Shown: positions 9,582 through 18,537 of the stretch, in pieces
How the letters are laid out: every line of letters begins with the position of its first letter
Numbering within the stretch: position 1 is the first letter of the stretch
NCBI RefSeq assembly: GCF_000423145.1
Contig: NZ_AUHK01000002.1
Coordinates: 1-64,000 of the forward strand
From: Helcococcus sueciensis DSM 17243
Lineage (GTDB): Bacteria > Bacillota > Clostridia > Tissierellales > Peptoniphilaceae
Direction: 5' to 3'
Length of the DNA stretch: 64,000 nt
The notes under the pieces: generated by a model
The model's database searches: none
What the model saw: only the letters and a program-made list of their open reading frames with translations
Told to the model about the DNA's origin: nothing
Position numbers and translations under genes: made by a program

Positions 9582-10554
9582 AAGTGTAAAATTATCAGAA
9601 ATTGTTGAAGAATTAAATCTTAAAATTATTGAAAAATCTAGTGATTATGATGAAATCGCCCTATCAGATGCAAATATCAATCGTCCAGGACTTCAATTAA
9701 CAGGATATATGAAATCATTCCCTAATAAAAGAATTCAAATAATAGGAAATGTAGAATATAATTATTATATGCAATTAACTGAAGAATTGAGATATGAAAG
9801 ATTTAGAGGTATTTTATCAGAAGAGATTCCTTGTTTAATTTTCTCTTATGATAGACAGGTTACACAGGATATATTAGATTTAGCAAATTATTATGATAAA
9901 ACAGTACTCATTTCAACTGACCCAACTACTTTACTTTCGTCTAAACTTTCTATGTCATTGGAAAAACATTTAGCTGATGAGATTACTATGCATGCCGGTT
10001 TAATGGAAATGTATGGGTCTGGAGTTTTGATTAAAGGACAATCTTCGGTTGGAAAATCAGAAACAGCATTAGACCTTGTTATTAGAGGTCACAGACTTGT
10101 CGCAGATGATGTAGTTGAAATAAGAAGAATAGTAGATGAGTTGATAGGAACTTCTGCTGCAAATATTAGACATTTTATGGAGATTCGTGGAATAGGGATT
10201 TTAGATATTAGAAGACTCTATGGTGTAGGTTCAGTAAAACTTGATACAGGAATTGATCTAATTATTGAACTTGAAAATTGGAACGAGAATAAGGAATATG
10301 ACAGATTAGGTTTAGAAGATGAAACTGAAACAATATTGGGAATAGAAGTGCCTAAAATTACTGTTCCAGTTAAGCCAGGAAGAAATATTGCTATGATAAT
10401 AGAAGTTGCAGTTAGAAATCTAAGACAAAAGAAATTAGGATATAATTCAGCAAAATATTTAACTTCTAGACTTTTCAATGAAATGAATGGAGAGGATAAA
10501 GAAGCAAAAAATTATTATGGTGAAGAAATTGACTTATATGAAGATGAGAGATAA
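9574..10554 (+). CDS. hprK: HPr kinase/phosphorylase
   Basis: A bifunctional enzyme that phosphorylates HPr on Ser46 and removes that phosphate, setting carbon catabolite repression and sugar uptake. The C-terminal kinase domain has the P-loop GQSSVGKSE and the family signature IRGIGILDIRRLYG; the N-terminal DRTGG-like domain is present. A TTG at 9562 is in frame, but GGAG at 9564-9567 is correctly spaced for the ATG at 9574, giving 326 residues. It overlaps the uvrC end by 8 bases. Its presence supports HPr/CcpA-type control of the glucan genes in this window (inference). Confidence 0.95.
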   Translation: MAKSVKLSEIVEELNLKIIEKSSDYDEIALSDANINRPGLQLTGYMKSFPNKRIQIIGNVEYNYYMQLTEELRYERFRGILSEEIPCLIFSYDRQVTQDILDLANYYDKTVLISTDPTTLLSSKLSMSLEKHLADEITMHAGLMEMYGSGVLIKGQSSVGKSETALDLVIRGHRLVADDVVEIRRIVDELIGTSAANIRHFMEIRGIGILDIRRLYGVGSVKLDTGIDLIIELENWNENKEYDRLGLEDETETILGIEVPKITVPVKPGRNIAMIIEVAVRNLRQKKLGYNSAKYLTSRLFNEMNGEDKEAKNYYGEEIDLYEDER

Positions 10555-10612
10555 ATTGAATTAGAAAACTCATTGTTATATAATTATTTTATAACAATTT
10601 TGGTAGGTAATT

Positions 10613-11998
10613 ATGAAAAAAGGATTTAGATTTTATTTAACTTTATGGTTAGTAAAATTAACAACTAAAATTATGAAATTATTGGGCAGAAAAGCAACTC
10701 ATCTTCCAGGGGTGCTTGCTTATAGACTTTGTCCAGATATTCTAAGTCGAATTGGTATGCCTAATAAAACTATAGCTATTACAGGGACAAATGGAAAGAC
10801 TACAACTGCTAATATGATTTCGGACTTTTTAAAATCAAAAAACATTAGTTATATGCATAATAATTATGGGTCCAATACGGTCCATGGAGTAATAGCTTCT
10901 TTTATAAGTTTTTGTAATCTCAAAGGTAATGTAGATAGAGAATTTGGTATTATTGAAATCGATGAAAGATCATCATATAGAATATATAAGGATTTTACTC
11001 CAGATATATTGGTTGTAACAAATCTTTTTAGAGATTCTTCTAAGAGAAATGCACATGCTGAATATATATTTGATATCATCGATGATGCAACTCCTGATTC
11101 TACAAAATTAATATTAAATTCAGATGATTTAATAAGTTCTAGATTAAAACCTAATAGCGATAGAAGATTTTATTCAATAGATTTACTATCAGGAGAAAAA
11201 GAAATACGAGATTCAAGGATAAAAGATATAGAGAATTGTCCTATATGTAATCATAGACTTATTCCAGAGTTTATTAGATATAATCATATAGGTAGATATC
11301 ACTGTGAAAATTGTGGATTCAAAAGTCCAAAAGCTGATTATATAATACATAAAGCTGATTTAATCGATAAAACTGCAGAAGTAACACATGGAAACAAAAC
11401 ATATTCATTTAAATTACAAAGTAGTAATATAGTTGATTTGTATAATTTTTTAAGTGCAATTGTTGCTTTGAGTGAAGTTGGATTTTCAATGGAAGAACTT
11501 GAAAAAGATTTTCACGGGGTAGAAGTTGTAAAATCAAGATATAATGACCAAATTATTGGTGATAAGAGATTTGTTTATATGATGGCAAAAGCAATAAATC
11601 CAATATCTGCGTCAAGAACATTTGATTATATAAGAAAACAAGAAGGAAATATTGCAATTATATTTGGAAATTCAAAACATTCAATAGGATATATGAATTC
11701 CGAAAATACTGCATGGCTATATGATTTAGATTTTAATTATTTATTAGGTGATAATATTAAACAATTTATTACATGTGGTAAAAGACATAAAGATCAAGAG
11801 GTAGCTTTATTACTTTCAGGTATTGATAAATCTAAAATTATAGATATTGATGGTTGGGATGGAATTGAAGATGTCATAGACTATGATAATATAGACACTA
11901 TATTTTTACTAAATGATATAGATACTCTTGACCTTACCGGGAAAGTAAAATCTAAAATTGAAGGTAAATTAAAACAAAGGATTAGAAATGAAAATTGA
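10613..11998 (+). CDS. murT: MurT-like Mur ligase (lipid II isoglutaminyl synthase subunit)
   Basis: A 461-residue Mur ligase with the ATP-binding P-loop ITGTNGKTTT and a four-Cys zinc ribbon (CPIC...CENC) inserted in the central domain, as in MurT. MurT normally partners GatD to amidate the alpha-carboxyl of D-Glu in lipid II. In the C-terminal domain the stretch before WLYDLDF lacks the Asp-Gly-x-Asp run usual in MurT (here GYMNSENTA), and NPAG is NPIS, so the ligase is divergent. It overlaps the GatD-like gene by 11 bases. An inverted repeat (10572-10579/10591-10598) precedes it and may be a weak terminator after hprK. Confidence 0.85.
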   Translation: MKKGFRFYLTLWLVKLTTKIMKLLGRKATHLPGVLAYRLCPDILSRIGMPNKTIAITGTNGKTTTANMISDFLKSKNISYMHNNYGSNTVHGVIASFISFCNLKGNVDREFGIIEIDERSSYRIYKDFTPDILVVTNLFRDSSKRNAHAEYIFDIIDDATPDSTKLILNSDDLISSRLKPNSDRRFYSIDLLSGEKEIRDSRIKDIENCPICNHRLIPEFIRYNHIGRYHCENCGFKSPKADYIIHKADLIDKTAEVTHGNKTYSFKLQSSNIVDLYNFLSAIVALSEVGFSMEELEKDFHGVEVVKSRYNDQIIGDKRFVYMMAKAINPISASRTFDYIRKQEGNIAIIFGNSKHSIGYMNSENTAWLYDLDFNYLLGDNIKQFITCGKRHKDQEVALLLSGIDKSKIIDIDGWDGIEDVIDYDNIDTIFLLNDIDTLDLTGKVKSKIEGKLKQRIRNEN

Positions 11999-12695
11999 AA
12001 TATTATATCCTGATATAGCAAATCTTTTTGGTGAGATTGGTCATGTAGAGTTTATAACTAAATTATTTAATGATACTGAAGTTATTAGAACTCATATAAC
12101 TGAAAGACCTAGATTTATAGATGAAGATATAGATTTAGTTTATATGGGACCTATGGCTGAAAAGTATCAATTGCAAATAATTGAAAAATGGTTACCAATT
12201 AAAAATGAAATTAAAAACAAAATTGAATCAGGCGTACATTTCTTATTTATCGGCAATGCTATGGAAGTTCTCTATGATTATATTGAAGATGACAATGGCA
12301 ATAAGAATTATGCTTTGGGAATTTTTCCATATTATGCTAAGCAGCAGATGATGGATAGAATAAACTGTATTTATCATGGAAAATACCAAGATATTGAAGT
12401 GGTTGGGTTTAAAACACAATTTACATTTGCACATAGAACAAATGGAGAAGTACCATATCTTTTTGAAAATATAAGAGGATATGGAATGGATAAAGAATCT
12501 TTAGGTGAAGGAATTCACTATAAGAATTTTATGGGAACTTATTTAATTGGGCCGCTTCTAATAATGAATCCAGATTTCACTTTAGATTTCATGAAGAACT
12601 TTGTTGAAAATCCAAAATTGAAATATTATGATGAAATGAAGGAAGCTTTTAATATAAGGGTGAAAGAGTTTAAAGATAAAAAAACAACATTATAG
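11988..12695 (+). CDS. GatD-like protein lacking the glutaminase catalytic residues
   Basis: Position after murT, length (235 residues) and conserved landmarks (GIFPYYAK, GTYLIGPLLIMNPDF) identify it as a homologue of GatD, the glutamine amidotransferase partner of MurT. In active GatD the nucleophile sits in a CGGYQ-type elbow and the second catalytic residue is His in GTYLHGP. Here the elbow reads FLFIGNAMEVL, with no Cys, and the His position is Ile (GTYLIGP). The upstream GGGQD-type loop is also changed (YMGPMAEKYQ). It therefore should not release ammonia from glutamine. It may act as a scaffold for MurT or have a new role. The fold assignment is good; any activity is unknown. Confidence 0.75.
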   Translation: MKIEILYPDIANLFGEIGHVEFITKLFNDTEVIRTHITERPRFIDEDIDLVYMGPMAEKYQLQIIEKWLPIKNEIKNKIESGVHFLFIGNAMEVLYDYIEDDNGNKNYALGIFPYYAKQQMMDRINCIYHGKYQDIEVVGFKTQFTFAHRTNGEVPYLFENIRGYGMDKESLGEGIHYKNFMGTYLIGPLLIMNPDFTLDFMKNFVENPKLKYYDEMKEAFNIRVKEFKDKKTTL

Positions 12696-12704
12696 TGAGG
12701 GAAA

Positions 12705-13781
12705 ATGATTAAGCAATTATATTTAAAATTTGAAAAATCTTTAATTAAATTTAGAAGATACCATTATAAAAAGGTTCATCAAAGAATCATTAAACAAAAT
12801 GTAAAAAATAAAGAAATTTATTTAGGTTCAAAAGAAGAATATGAAAAAAATGTTTTACCTTTTTGGGAAAAATATGGATTGAAACCTGACATAAGATGGT
12901 TCCAATATTATGGATATGTAAATCAAAAGTTTGATCCACATATAATCCCAGCAGATTTATATTATACAGACATATATTATAGTTTAAATGACAGCAGATA
13001 TGATGATGTTCTTGATAATAAGTTTTTCTCAGAATATTTTGTTCAAGGTATAAAAAAAGCGCATACAATTGTTAAATATGGTAATGGTTTATTTTTAACT
13101 GATGATTTTGAATTGATAACAAAAGAAGAAGCTTTAGAAATAATTAAACAATATGGAAAAGTTTTGATAAAGCCTACAGATACAGGACAGGGAAAAGGGA
13201 TAGAATTACTTGACTTTAATAAAAGTTATGATGAAGCAGTAAAGAGTTTTGAAGAAAAAATTTCCGATGGCGATTTTATTGTTCAAGAATTAATAAAACA
13301 AAGTGATCAACTGGCAAGATTTAATTCTTCAAGTGTAAATACTATAAGAGTTATTTCCTTAATAGTAGATAATAAGGTAGAAATTTTATCTAAGATTTTA
13401 AGAGTAGGTAGTAAAGGATCATTTATTGATAATTATTCTCAAGGTGGAATGTCAAGACCTATAGATGATGAAGGAGTATTGAAAACATATGCTTTTGTAA
13501 AAGAGAATAAAGTATATGTTGATAATGAAGGAAATCAATTAACTGAAGAAAAAATAATAGGATATGACAAAATAATAGAGGAAATTAAAAAATATCATAA
13601 GAGAATACCGCATTTAAGAATGATTGGTTGGGACTTTGCGATTGATCAAGATTACGAACCTGTATTTATTGAATATAATGGTTATGTAGGAGAAAATCAA
13701 AGAGAAGATGGACCTGCATTTAATAAATTTACCGAAAAAGTTTTAGATTATTATTACGATAAGAAAAATAATAAAAAATAG
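12705..13781 (+). CDS. ATP-grasp protein, sugar-transfer-associated type
   Basis: A 358-residue protein with an ATP-grasp fold: the nucleotide-binding strands VLIKPTDTGQGKGIELL, the SVNTIRVISL stretch typical of the sugar-transfer-associated ATP-grasp family, and the metal-binding end VFIEYNGY. ATP-grasp enzymes join a carboxylate to an amine or thiol through an acyl-phosphate. It lies 9 bases after the GatD-like gene, with GAGGG upstream, and is followed 14 bases later by a second ATP-grasp gene. The context suggests action on a cell-wall precursor or polymer; the substrate is not known. No signal peptide is present. Confidence 0.8.
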   Translation: MIKQLYLKFEKSLIKFRRYHYKKVHQRIIKQNVKNKEIYLGSKEEYEKNVLPFWEKYGLKPDIRWFQYYGYVNQKFDPHIIPADLYYTDIYYSLNDSRYDDVLDNKFFSEYFVQGIKKAHTIVKYGNGLFLTDDFELITKEEALEIIKQYGKVLIKPTDTGQGKGIELLDFNKSYDEAVKSFEEKISDGDFIVQELIKQSDQLARFNSSSVNTIRVISLIVDNKVEILSKILRVGSKGSFIDNYSQGGMSRPIDDEGVLKTYAFVKENKVYVDNEGNQLTEEKIIGYDKIIEEIKKYHKRIPHLRMIGWDFAIDQDYEPVFIEYNGYVGENQREDGPAFNKFTEKVLDYYYDKKNNKK

Positions 13782-13795
13782 TAAAAGGAATAAAT

Positions 13796-14800
13796 ATGAT
13801 AAAAAGAATATTAAATGCAGATTGGAAATATATTCTTCCTATCATTAATCACATGAGTAAAAGATCTGGAAGATTTAGAATAGCTTTATTCATTGATATG
13901 TATAAAACATATAAAAAGTATGGATACACATGGTTAAATTTTTATACTTTTAACTTTGATAGGGTAACAGATATTAAAACTAGAAGAACATTTTTTGGGC
14001 ATAGAGATACTGCAAAAATCTATGATGAGTTTAAGGACAGTGAAGAGCTAAAATATATACAAGAAAAATCACTTTTTATAAAAAAATATAAAAAGTTTTT
14101 AGGCAGAGAAACACTTGAACTAACAGAATCTAATTTTGATGAATTTAAAATTTTCGTGATAAAACATCCTATATTTTTTGCGAAAGCTTCAAATGAAAAA
14201 GGTGGATATGGAGTTAAAAGAGTAGACTCTTCAAAATATGAAATAAATGACTTATATAATGATTTAGTAAATGATAGTTACACTATATTAGAAGAACCAA
14301 TAGTTCAACATGAAGAAATGAATAAATTATCTAAAAATTCAGTCAATTCTATAAGAGTTGGTACTGTAGTAGATAATGAAGGAAAAGTTCACGTTATGTA
14401 CGCAGTATTAAGATTATCTGTAGATGGTAAGTTTGTAGATAATGCTAGTCAAGGTGGATATTGGGTTAAGTTGTCAGAAGATGGATATATTACAAAACCT
14501 CTATATAGATATAATCCAACCGAAGAAATCATTTATAAAAACCCTTATAATAATCTTGATTATATTGGTGTTAAAATTCCATTGTTTGATGAAGTGAAAG
14601 ACTTAGCTATAAAAGCGGCGAGTGAATATAAAAAGATAAAATATATCGGATGGGATATTGCAATCACAGAAAATGGCCCAGTTTTAATTGAAGGAAACGA
14701 CTATCCTGGTGTTGATATAATCCAGACATATGTACAATTAGACGGTAATACTGGTATGGTAGAAAATTTTGAAAAAAGCTTAGGAATGAAATTAAGATAA
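13796..14800 (+). CDS. Second ATP-grasp protein, sugar-transfer-associated type
   Basis: A 334-residue paralogue-like neighbour of the preceding gene. It shows FFAKASNEKGGYGVKRVD (nucleotide loop), SVNSIRVGTVVD and VLIEGNDYPGVD (metal-binding Glu/Asn). N-terminal regions differ strongly between the two proteins, so they probably recognise different substrates. It is the last gene of the uvrC-hprK-murT unit and ends at a strong bidirectional terminator. Cytoplasmic; reaction unknown, probably amide-bond formation (inference from the family). Confidence 0.8.
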   Translation: MIKRILNADWKYILPIINHMSKRSGRFRIALFIDMYKTYKKYGYTWLNFYTFNFDRVTDIKTRRTFFGHRDTAKIYDEFKDSEELKYIQEKSLFIKKYKKFLGRETLELTESNFDEFKIFVIKHPIFFAKASNEKGGYGVKRVDSSKYEINDLYNDLVNDSYTILEEPIVQHEEMNKLSKNSVNSIRVGTVVDNEGKVHVMYAVLRLSVDGKFVDNASQGGYWVKLSEDGYITKPLYRYNPTEEIIYKNPYNNLDYIGVKIPLFDEVKDLAIKAASEYKKIKYIGWDIAITENGPVLIEGNDYPGVDIIQTYVQLDGNTGMVENFEKSLGMKLR

Positions 14801-14803
14801 GAG

Positions 14804-14837
14804 AAAATCCCGTTATCAAAATTGATAACGGGATTTT
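14804..14837. terminator. Bidirectional terminator between the ATP-grasp unit and murJ
   Basis: A 15-bp perfect inverted repeat, AAAATCCCGTTATCA with its complement around an AAAT loop, with T-rich 3' ends on both strands. It separates two convergent units. Confidence 0.92.
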
Positions 14838-14841
14838 TATG

Positions 14842-16362
14842 TTATTTTTTCACGAATTTATGATATAACTTGTTGGTAGTTTTCATAACTGATGGGATTC
14901 TCATAAATAATATCAATATTCCATAAAATATTACAGACAATATAATTGATATTAACAGTGCAATATACATATTGAAATTAGAGAAATAAGCATATGAATA
15001 ATATGTTACGACTCCCATTAATAAGCTTGCAAATGATAATTTAATAAATGTATTTATAAATGATTTGAACGAAATTTGTCCGTATTTTTTTCTAAAAAGA
15101 TATACGGATAATATGCTGGATACCAGTGAAGCTATTGATGATGCAATTACTAAACCATTTATCCCCCAAATAGCAGATAGTGCATAGTTTAATATAATAT
15201 TTAAAATTACTTGAACTACAGTTGTAATAATTGGCAATGTTGTATTCTGCATTGCATAGAAACCACGGTTAAATATTTGTTTTATTGTAAAACCAATAAC
15301 AACAGGCATATAGTAAAATAGAAGACTGGAAGTTACTTTTGTAGATTCAGCTGTAAAACTACCTCTTTGAAATAGTACTGTTACTAAAGGTTCTGCTAAA
15401 ATCATTACTCCAATCATTGATGGGATTACTAAAATATAGCCTAATGATACGCCATTCATCATTGTTTTTTTCATTTTACCATATTGTTTTTTACTCGCAT
15501 AGTCAGATATAGTAGGGTAAGTTGTTGTAACAATTGAGGTTATAATAATACCGGTAATTATTTGATAAATTAATGAAGAGTATCTAAGAGCTGATACACC
15601 ACCATTTGGCATTATTATAGAAGCTAAGGATTGATCTGAGATTACAAGCAAGTCCATTACTGATATTGAAATTAACATAGGTATCGCAAATTTAATTAAT
15701 TTAATTACATATTTATCTTTGAAATTCATCTTAAATTTATGTATGTAATTTTCACTAATTATAGCTTTTGGAAAGAGTATAAATTTCAAAAATTCAGTTA
15801 TAACTATACCATAAGCAACAATATAATAATTGTTAAAATAATTAGAAAGTATTATCGTTACTATGTGCAATCCGTTCATTATTATTCCGTGAGTTTCAGA
15901 AACTATAAATCTGTTTTTCATTTGTAAAAATCCTATAAAAATAGAAGATATCATAGTTGGATACAATGAAAATGCAAATATTTTAGTAAATTGTATACTG
16001 AGTTCCCTTTTATCCCCTACATAGCCTGGAGCAAATATACTAACTAATAATGGAGAGATTAATATAATTATAGCGATAAAAAGGGTTGAAAAAGTTGTAA
16101 TTATATTTAATAAATTTGAAGTGAATTTATTTGCTTCTTTTTCACCGTGTTTATTTTTAATTTCTGAATATATAGGTATATATCCAGCAATCATTGCTTG
16201 TAAAATTGATCCAAATAAAATAAATGGAATTGTACTCGCAGTGCTGTAAGCATCATATACATCACCAGTTCCTAAATAATATGCAAATACTTGCTCTCGT
16301 ACAAGCCCTGTTAATTTTGAAATCAATGTAATTATCATTAAAAAAAAGGTAGTTTTTCCCAT
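14842..16362 (-). CDS. murJ: Lipid II flippase MurJ (MviN family)
   Basis: A 506-residue polytopic membrane protein of the MOP exporter superfamily with about 14 hydrophobic segments and the MviN N-terminal pattern KLTGLVREQVFAYYLGTG. Motifs such as FNRGFYAMQNT in the second half are typical. MurJ moves lipid II across the membrane. It faces the MurT/GatD-like/ATP-grasp genes, which fits a local peptidoglycan-precursor group. It has its own promoter region to the right (16363-16477). Confidence 0.92.
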   Translation of the reverse strand: MGKTTFFLMIITLISKLTGLVREQVFAYYLGTGDVYDAYSTASTIPFILFGSILQAMIAGYIPIYSEIKNKHGEKEANKFTSNLLNIITTFSTLFIAIIILISPLLVSIFAPGYVGDKRELSIQFTKIFAFSLYPTMISSIFIGFLQMKNRFIVSETHGIIMNGLHIVTIILSNYFNNYYIVAYGIVITEFLKFILFPKAIISENYIHKFKMNFKDKYVIKLIKFAIPMLISISVMDLLVISDQSLASIIMPNGGVSALRYSSLIYQIITGIIITSIVTTTYPTISDYASKKQYGKMKKTMMNGVSLGYILVIPSMIGVMILAEPLVTVLFQRGSFTAESTKVTSSLLFYYMPVVIGFTIKQIFNRGFYAMQNTTLPIITTVVQVILNIILNYALSAIWGINGLVIASSIASLVSSILSVYLFRKKYGQISFKSFINTFIKLSFASLLMGVVTYYSYAYFSNFNMYIALLISIILSVIFYGILILFMRIPSVMKTTNKLYHKFVKK

Positions 16363-16477
16363 ATAAATCTCCTAAATCTAATGATTGATTATACCATATA
16401 TACTAAACTTAATAAAGATTATCACTAATTACTAATCTAACAAATTACTATATGTTATAATATTTCTGGAGGATATT

Positions 16478-16855
16478 ATGTCGTTTGAAATTGATAAAAT
16501 ACATGAAATGTTAAATGAAATAGTGGACTCAATAGATGAAACTTTATTTGAAGGATTAAATGGAGGGGTAGTTTTAGAGGAAAAAATTAAATTTCATGAG
16601 GAATCAATTAATGAAGATTTGATTATTTTAGGGGAGTATCAAAGGCATGGATTTATCAAAAGAATTATAATTTATTATGGCTCTTTGATTAGACGATATT
16701 CTCATTACAATGATGAACAAATGTATAATAGATTGGAAGAGCTTGTTAATCATGAACTTAGACATCATGTCGAGTACAAAGCTAAATTAAGAGATTTAGT
16801 AGATGAAGATGAAGTATATTTAGAAAATTATAAGATGAAAAGGAATAAAAAATAA
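16478..16855 (+). CDS. Zincin-like metallopeptidase-family protein
   Basis: A 125-residue protein with ILGEYQRHG, a central IIIYYGSLIRRY strand and NHELRHHVEYK, an HExxHH zinc-binding motif. This pattern matches the small 'possible zinc metallopeptidase' family (PF06262-like). No signal peptide, so it is cytoplasmic. Proteolytic activity has not been shown for most relatives. TATAAT lies upstream and GGAGG precedes the ATG; the amylase gene starts 2 bases after its stop, so they are co-transcribed. Confidence 0.7.
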   Translation: MSFEIDKIHEMLNEIVDSIDETLFEGLNGGVVLEEKIKFHEESINEDLIILGEYQRHGFIKRIIIYYGSLIRRYSHYNDEQMYNRLEELVNHELRHHVEYKAKLRDLVDEDEVYLENYKMKRNKK

Positions 16856-16857
16856 TT

Positions 16858-18297
16858 ATGAACGGGGTTATATTACAAGGATTTGAATGGTATTTACCAG
16901 ATGATGGGAATCATTTTAATTTTTTAAGAGAAAATTTAGCTTATTTTAGAGAATTAGGGATTACATCAATTTGGTTGCCACCATTTACAAAAGCTACTGG
17001 AACAAATGATGTAGGATATGGAATTTATGATCTTTGGGATCTTGGAGAATTTGATCAAAAAGGAAATGTTCGAACAAAATATGGTACAAAAGAAGAGCTT
17101 TTAAAATTGATAGATGAAGCTCATGAAAAAGGAATGGGAATATATGCTGATTTAGTATTAAATCATAAGGCTGGTGCAGATGAAACGGAGATATTTAAGG
17201 CTGTAAAGGTTAATCCAGATAATAGAACAGAAGAAATATCTGAAGCAAAAGATATTGAAGGGTGGACAAAATTTACTTTCCCGGGAAGAAATGGAAAGTA
17301 TAGCGAATTCATATGGAGTTTCCAACATTTTAGTGGTGTAGATTACGACAATTTAACTGGTGAAAATGGAATTTACAAAATAATTTGGGAAAATAGGGAT
17401 TGGAAACAAGCTGTTTCTAAAGAAAAAGGAAATTATGATTATCTAATGTTTGCCGATATTGATCATTATAATAATGATGTAAGAGGAGAATTATTTAGAT
17501 GGATAGAATGGTTAATAAATGAGACTAAAATTGATGGAATTAGATATGATGCTTTAAAACACATTGATTCTAATTTTATAAATGATTTTACAAATCATAT
17601 ACTCGCAATAAAAAATGATATGTATTTTGTAGGAGAATATTGGGAAAATAATCAAGAAAATCTTATCCAATATATTGACTCAACTTCTCAAAATGTCGAT
17701 CTTTTCGATGTAACTCTTCACTATAAACTTTATGAAGCTTCAAAATCAAGAGAGCATTTTGATTTAACAAAACTATTTGAAAATTCAGTTGAATCTCAAA
17801 GAAGAATGAATTCTGTAACCTTTGTTGACAATCATGATTCGCAGCTTGGCCAATCATTAGAATCTTGGATAGATGAATGGTTTAGACAAAGCGCATATGC
17901 ATTTATACTATTGAAGAAAGATGGCTATCCATGTGTATTTTTTGGAGACTTATTTAATATAGATGGTGGAAATATTTATGACGGTATGGGTGAAAAACTT
18001 CGTCCTCTACTTGAATTAAGAAAAGATTATGCATATGGGGAACAAAAAGACTATTTACAAGATCCTAATTCAGTTGGATTTGTTCGTTATGGTGAAGATG
18101 ATCATCCAGGAAGGATGGCTGTTACATTTTCAAATGCTGGAGCAAACACAATTAGAATGTATGTTGGAGAGGATCAAGCAGGTAAAGTATACAAAGATTA
18201 TCTTGGAAACAACGATGCTGAAATAATTATAGATGAGAGTGGTCATGGTGATTTCTTCACATCTCCAGCATCTGTTTCAGTATGGGTAAATAGATAA
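16858..18297 (+). CDS. Cytoplasmic alpha-amylase (GH13)
   Basis: A 479-residue GH13 enzyme with no signal peptide, starting at GVILQGFEWYLPDDG, the usual start of cytoplasmic maltooligosaccharide-forming alpha-amylases. Catalytic residues are visible: nucleophile D231 in DGIRYDALKH, acid E260 in FVGEYW and transition-state Asp D327 in FVDNHDSQ. It hydrolyses alpha-1,4 bonds in internal glycogen or imported maltodextrins and would act downstream of the secreted amylopullulanase at 24317. It is coupled to the zincin gene. No calcium-site or starch-binding module is obvious. Confidence 0.92.
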   Translation: MNGVILQGFEWYLPDDGNHFNFLRENLAYFRELGITSIWLPPFTKATGTNDVGYGIYDLWDLGEFDQKGNVRTKYGTKEELLKLIDEAHEKGMGIYADLVLNHKAGADETEIFKAVKVNPDNRTEEISEAKDIEGWTKFTFPGRNGKYSEFIWSFQHFSGVDYDNLTGENGIYKIIWENRDWKQAVSKEKGNYDYLMFADIDHYNNDVRGELFRWIEWLINETKIDGIRYDALKHIDSNFINDFTNHILAIKNDMYFVGEYWENNQENLIQYIDSTSQNVDLFDVTLHYKLYEASKSREHFDLTKLFENSVESQRRMNSVTFVDNHDSQLGQSLESWIDEWFRQSAYAFILLKKDGYPCVFFGDLFNIDGGNIYDGMGEKLRPLLELRKDYAYGEQKDYLQDPNSVGFVRYGEDDHPGRMAVTFSNAGANTIRMYVGEDQAGKVYKDYLGNNDAEIIIDESGHGDFFTSPASVSVWVNR

Positions 18298-18299
18298 TT

Positions 18300-18328
18300 T
18301 TGCAAATATAATAAATATGATGTATAAT
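18300..18328 (+). promoter_or_regulatory. Promoter of the FMN riboswitch-ribU transcript
   Basis: TTGCAA at 18300-18305 and a perfect TATAAT at 18323-18328, 17 bases apart, directly before the riboswitch. Confidence 0.75.
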
Positions 18329-18333
18329 TAGAG

Positions 18334-18440
18334 TATCTTCAGGGCAGGGTGTGATTCCCTACCGGCGGTAAAAGTCCGCGAGCGAAAGCAGAATCGGTGA
18401 AACTCCGATACCGACAGTAGAGTCTGGATGGAAGAAGATA
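18334..18440 (+). ncRNA. FMN riboswitch (RFN element)
   Basis: The conserved RFN features are present in order: P1 strand TATCTTC paired with GAAGATA at the end, the core AGGGCAGGGTG, ACCGGCGGTAAAAGTCCGCGA, GCGAAAGCAGAATCGGTGAAACTCCGATACCGACAGTA (written here in overlapping parts) and GTCTGGATG. FMN binding should favour the downstream terminator (18477-18503) and stop ribU expression. This is standard control of riboflavin uptake. Confidence 0.97.
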
Positions 18441-18476
18441 TTATTTAAATATAGTGTATTGTTAAATAATGTTTTT

Positions 18477-18503
18477 ATGCCCCGAAGTATCAGGGGCATT
18501 TTT
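18477..18503 (+). terminator. Expression-platform terminator of the FMN riboswitch
   Basis: A 7-bp stem ATGCCCC/GGGGCAT followed by five T, between the aptamer and the ribU start at 18538. It is the likely off-state structure. Confidence 0.85.
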
Positions 18504-18537
18504 ATTGCCCTAAAAATGATATTAGGGAGGAAGAATA

